A stretch of 6,885 nucleotides of DNA. Source: an uncultured bacterium. GTDB lineage: Bacteria; Planctomycetota; Phycisphaerae; Phycisphaerales; UBA1924. The notes beneath the pieces were generated by a model. It had not been told where the DNA came from. It saw nothing but the letters and a program-made list of their open reading frames with translations, and searched no databases. Positions within the stretch are counted from its first letter, which is position 1, and every line of letters starts with the position of its first letter. The stretch lies in NCBI GenBank assembly GCA_938003595.1, contig CALKYH010000108.1, positions 1-6,885 of the forward strand, in the 5' to 3' direction. Shown here in pieces: positions 6,601-6,885 of the stretch. The position numbers and the translations under genes are program-made.

Positions 6601-6885
6601 TCAGCGCATCACGGAGTCCATCCGCTTGCGGTCTGCGCCGCCCGCGCCCTCGACGCTCGTCTCCTTCAGCAGCGCGTCGATCACATCGTCGGTCGTCACG
6701 CCGTCGGCCTCGGCGTTGAAGTTGGTGATGATGCGGTGGCGCAGCACGGGCTTGGCGACCTCGCGCACATGGTCCGGCGTCACATGCATGGAGCCCTGCA
6801 GCACCGCGCGGGCCTTGGCCGCGATGATCAGGCACTGGCTCGCGCGCGGGCCCGCGCCCCAGCCGATGTAGTCGCGCACCATCTT
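6601..6885 (-). CDS. MoxR-family AAA+ ATPase, C-terminal part only (5' end outside window)
   Basis: The frame is open at the right edge, so the start and the Walker A and B ATPase core are missing; the visible 94 residues end at TGA (6603-6601). They match the C-terminal lid region of MoxR ATPases. After the first residues comes DYIGWGAGPRASQ, the equivalent of the family's GASPRA segment, which carries the sensor-2 arginine. Next is a helix with AKARAVLQG, then HVTPDHVREVAKPVLRHRI, the usual helical lid motif. The tail (about residues 73-94) is polar and rich in Gly, Arg and Asp. MoxR proteins are cytosolic hexameric ATPases that are believed to remodel or help mature vWA-domain partners. 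The DUF58 gene follows after 49 bases, the classic MoxR-DUF58 pairing. Family assignment is firm; the substrate is unknown. Confidence 0.93.
   Translation of the reverse strand, partial: KMVRDYIGWGAGPRASQCLIIAAKARAVLQGSMHVTPDHVREVAKPVLRHRIITNFNAEADGVTTDDVIDALLKETSVEGAGGADRKRMDSVMR

Overview
The window is very GC-rich, roughly 70% by eye. It carries a single unidirectional gene cluster, read entirely on the minus strand. The order of transcription is from the right end of the window to the left. The set of genes, and the wording of several motifs (LHPQTLARLGSFELRAKHIV in the DUF58 protein, DEIWRWR in the second membrane vWA protein), point to a planctomycete. A Phycisphaerae-like member is my best guess, made from recalled family resemblance and not from any search.

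Layout, in transcription order: (1) the C-terminal 94 residues of a MoxR-type AAA+ ATPase (6885-6601); (2) a cytosolic DUF58 protein with an intact vWA metal site (6551-5544); (3) a 108-base gap with complementary C- and G-tracts; (4) a BatA-like membrane protein starting with GTG, whose vWA metal site is degenerate (5435-3117); (5) a second, similarly built membrane protein with an intact vWA site and a glutamine-amidotransferase-like fold (3120-742), which overlaps gene 4 by ATGA; (6) the N-terminal 232 residues of a three-helix membrane protein resembling DUF4175 proteins (697 to beyond position 1). Gene spacings are 49, 108, -4 and 44 bases, so one operon is likely. Its promoter would lie upstream of MoxR, outside the window, and no terminator is visible.

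How the genes may work together: MoxR ATPases are generally thought to act as chaperone-like remodelers of vWA-domain partners encoded next to them. Here the ATPase and the DUF58 protein look cytosolic. By the positive-inside rule, the two vWA membrane proteins and the DUF4175-like protein place large domains in the periplasm. This suggests an envelope-spanning complex. The biological role of this planctomycete version of the Bat/MoxR cluster is, to my knowledge, not established.

The observations most worth checking are the C-tract/G-tract pairing that could mask the BatA ribosome binding site, and the loss of metal-site serines in BatA between two neighbours that keep theirs. I see no RNA genes, mobile elements, CRISPR arrays or signs of recent transfer. 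The long plus-strand open frames are antisense shadows of these genes.
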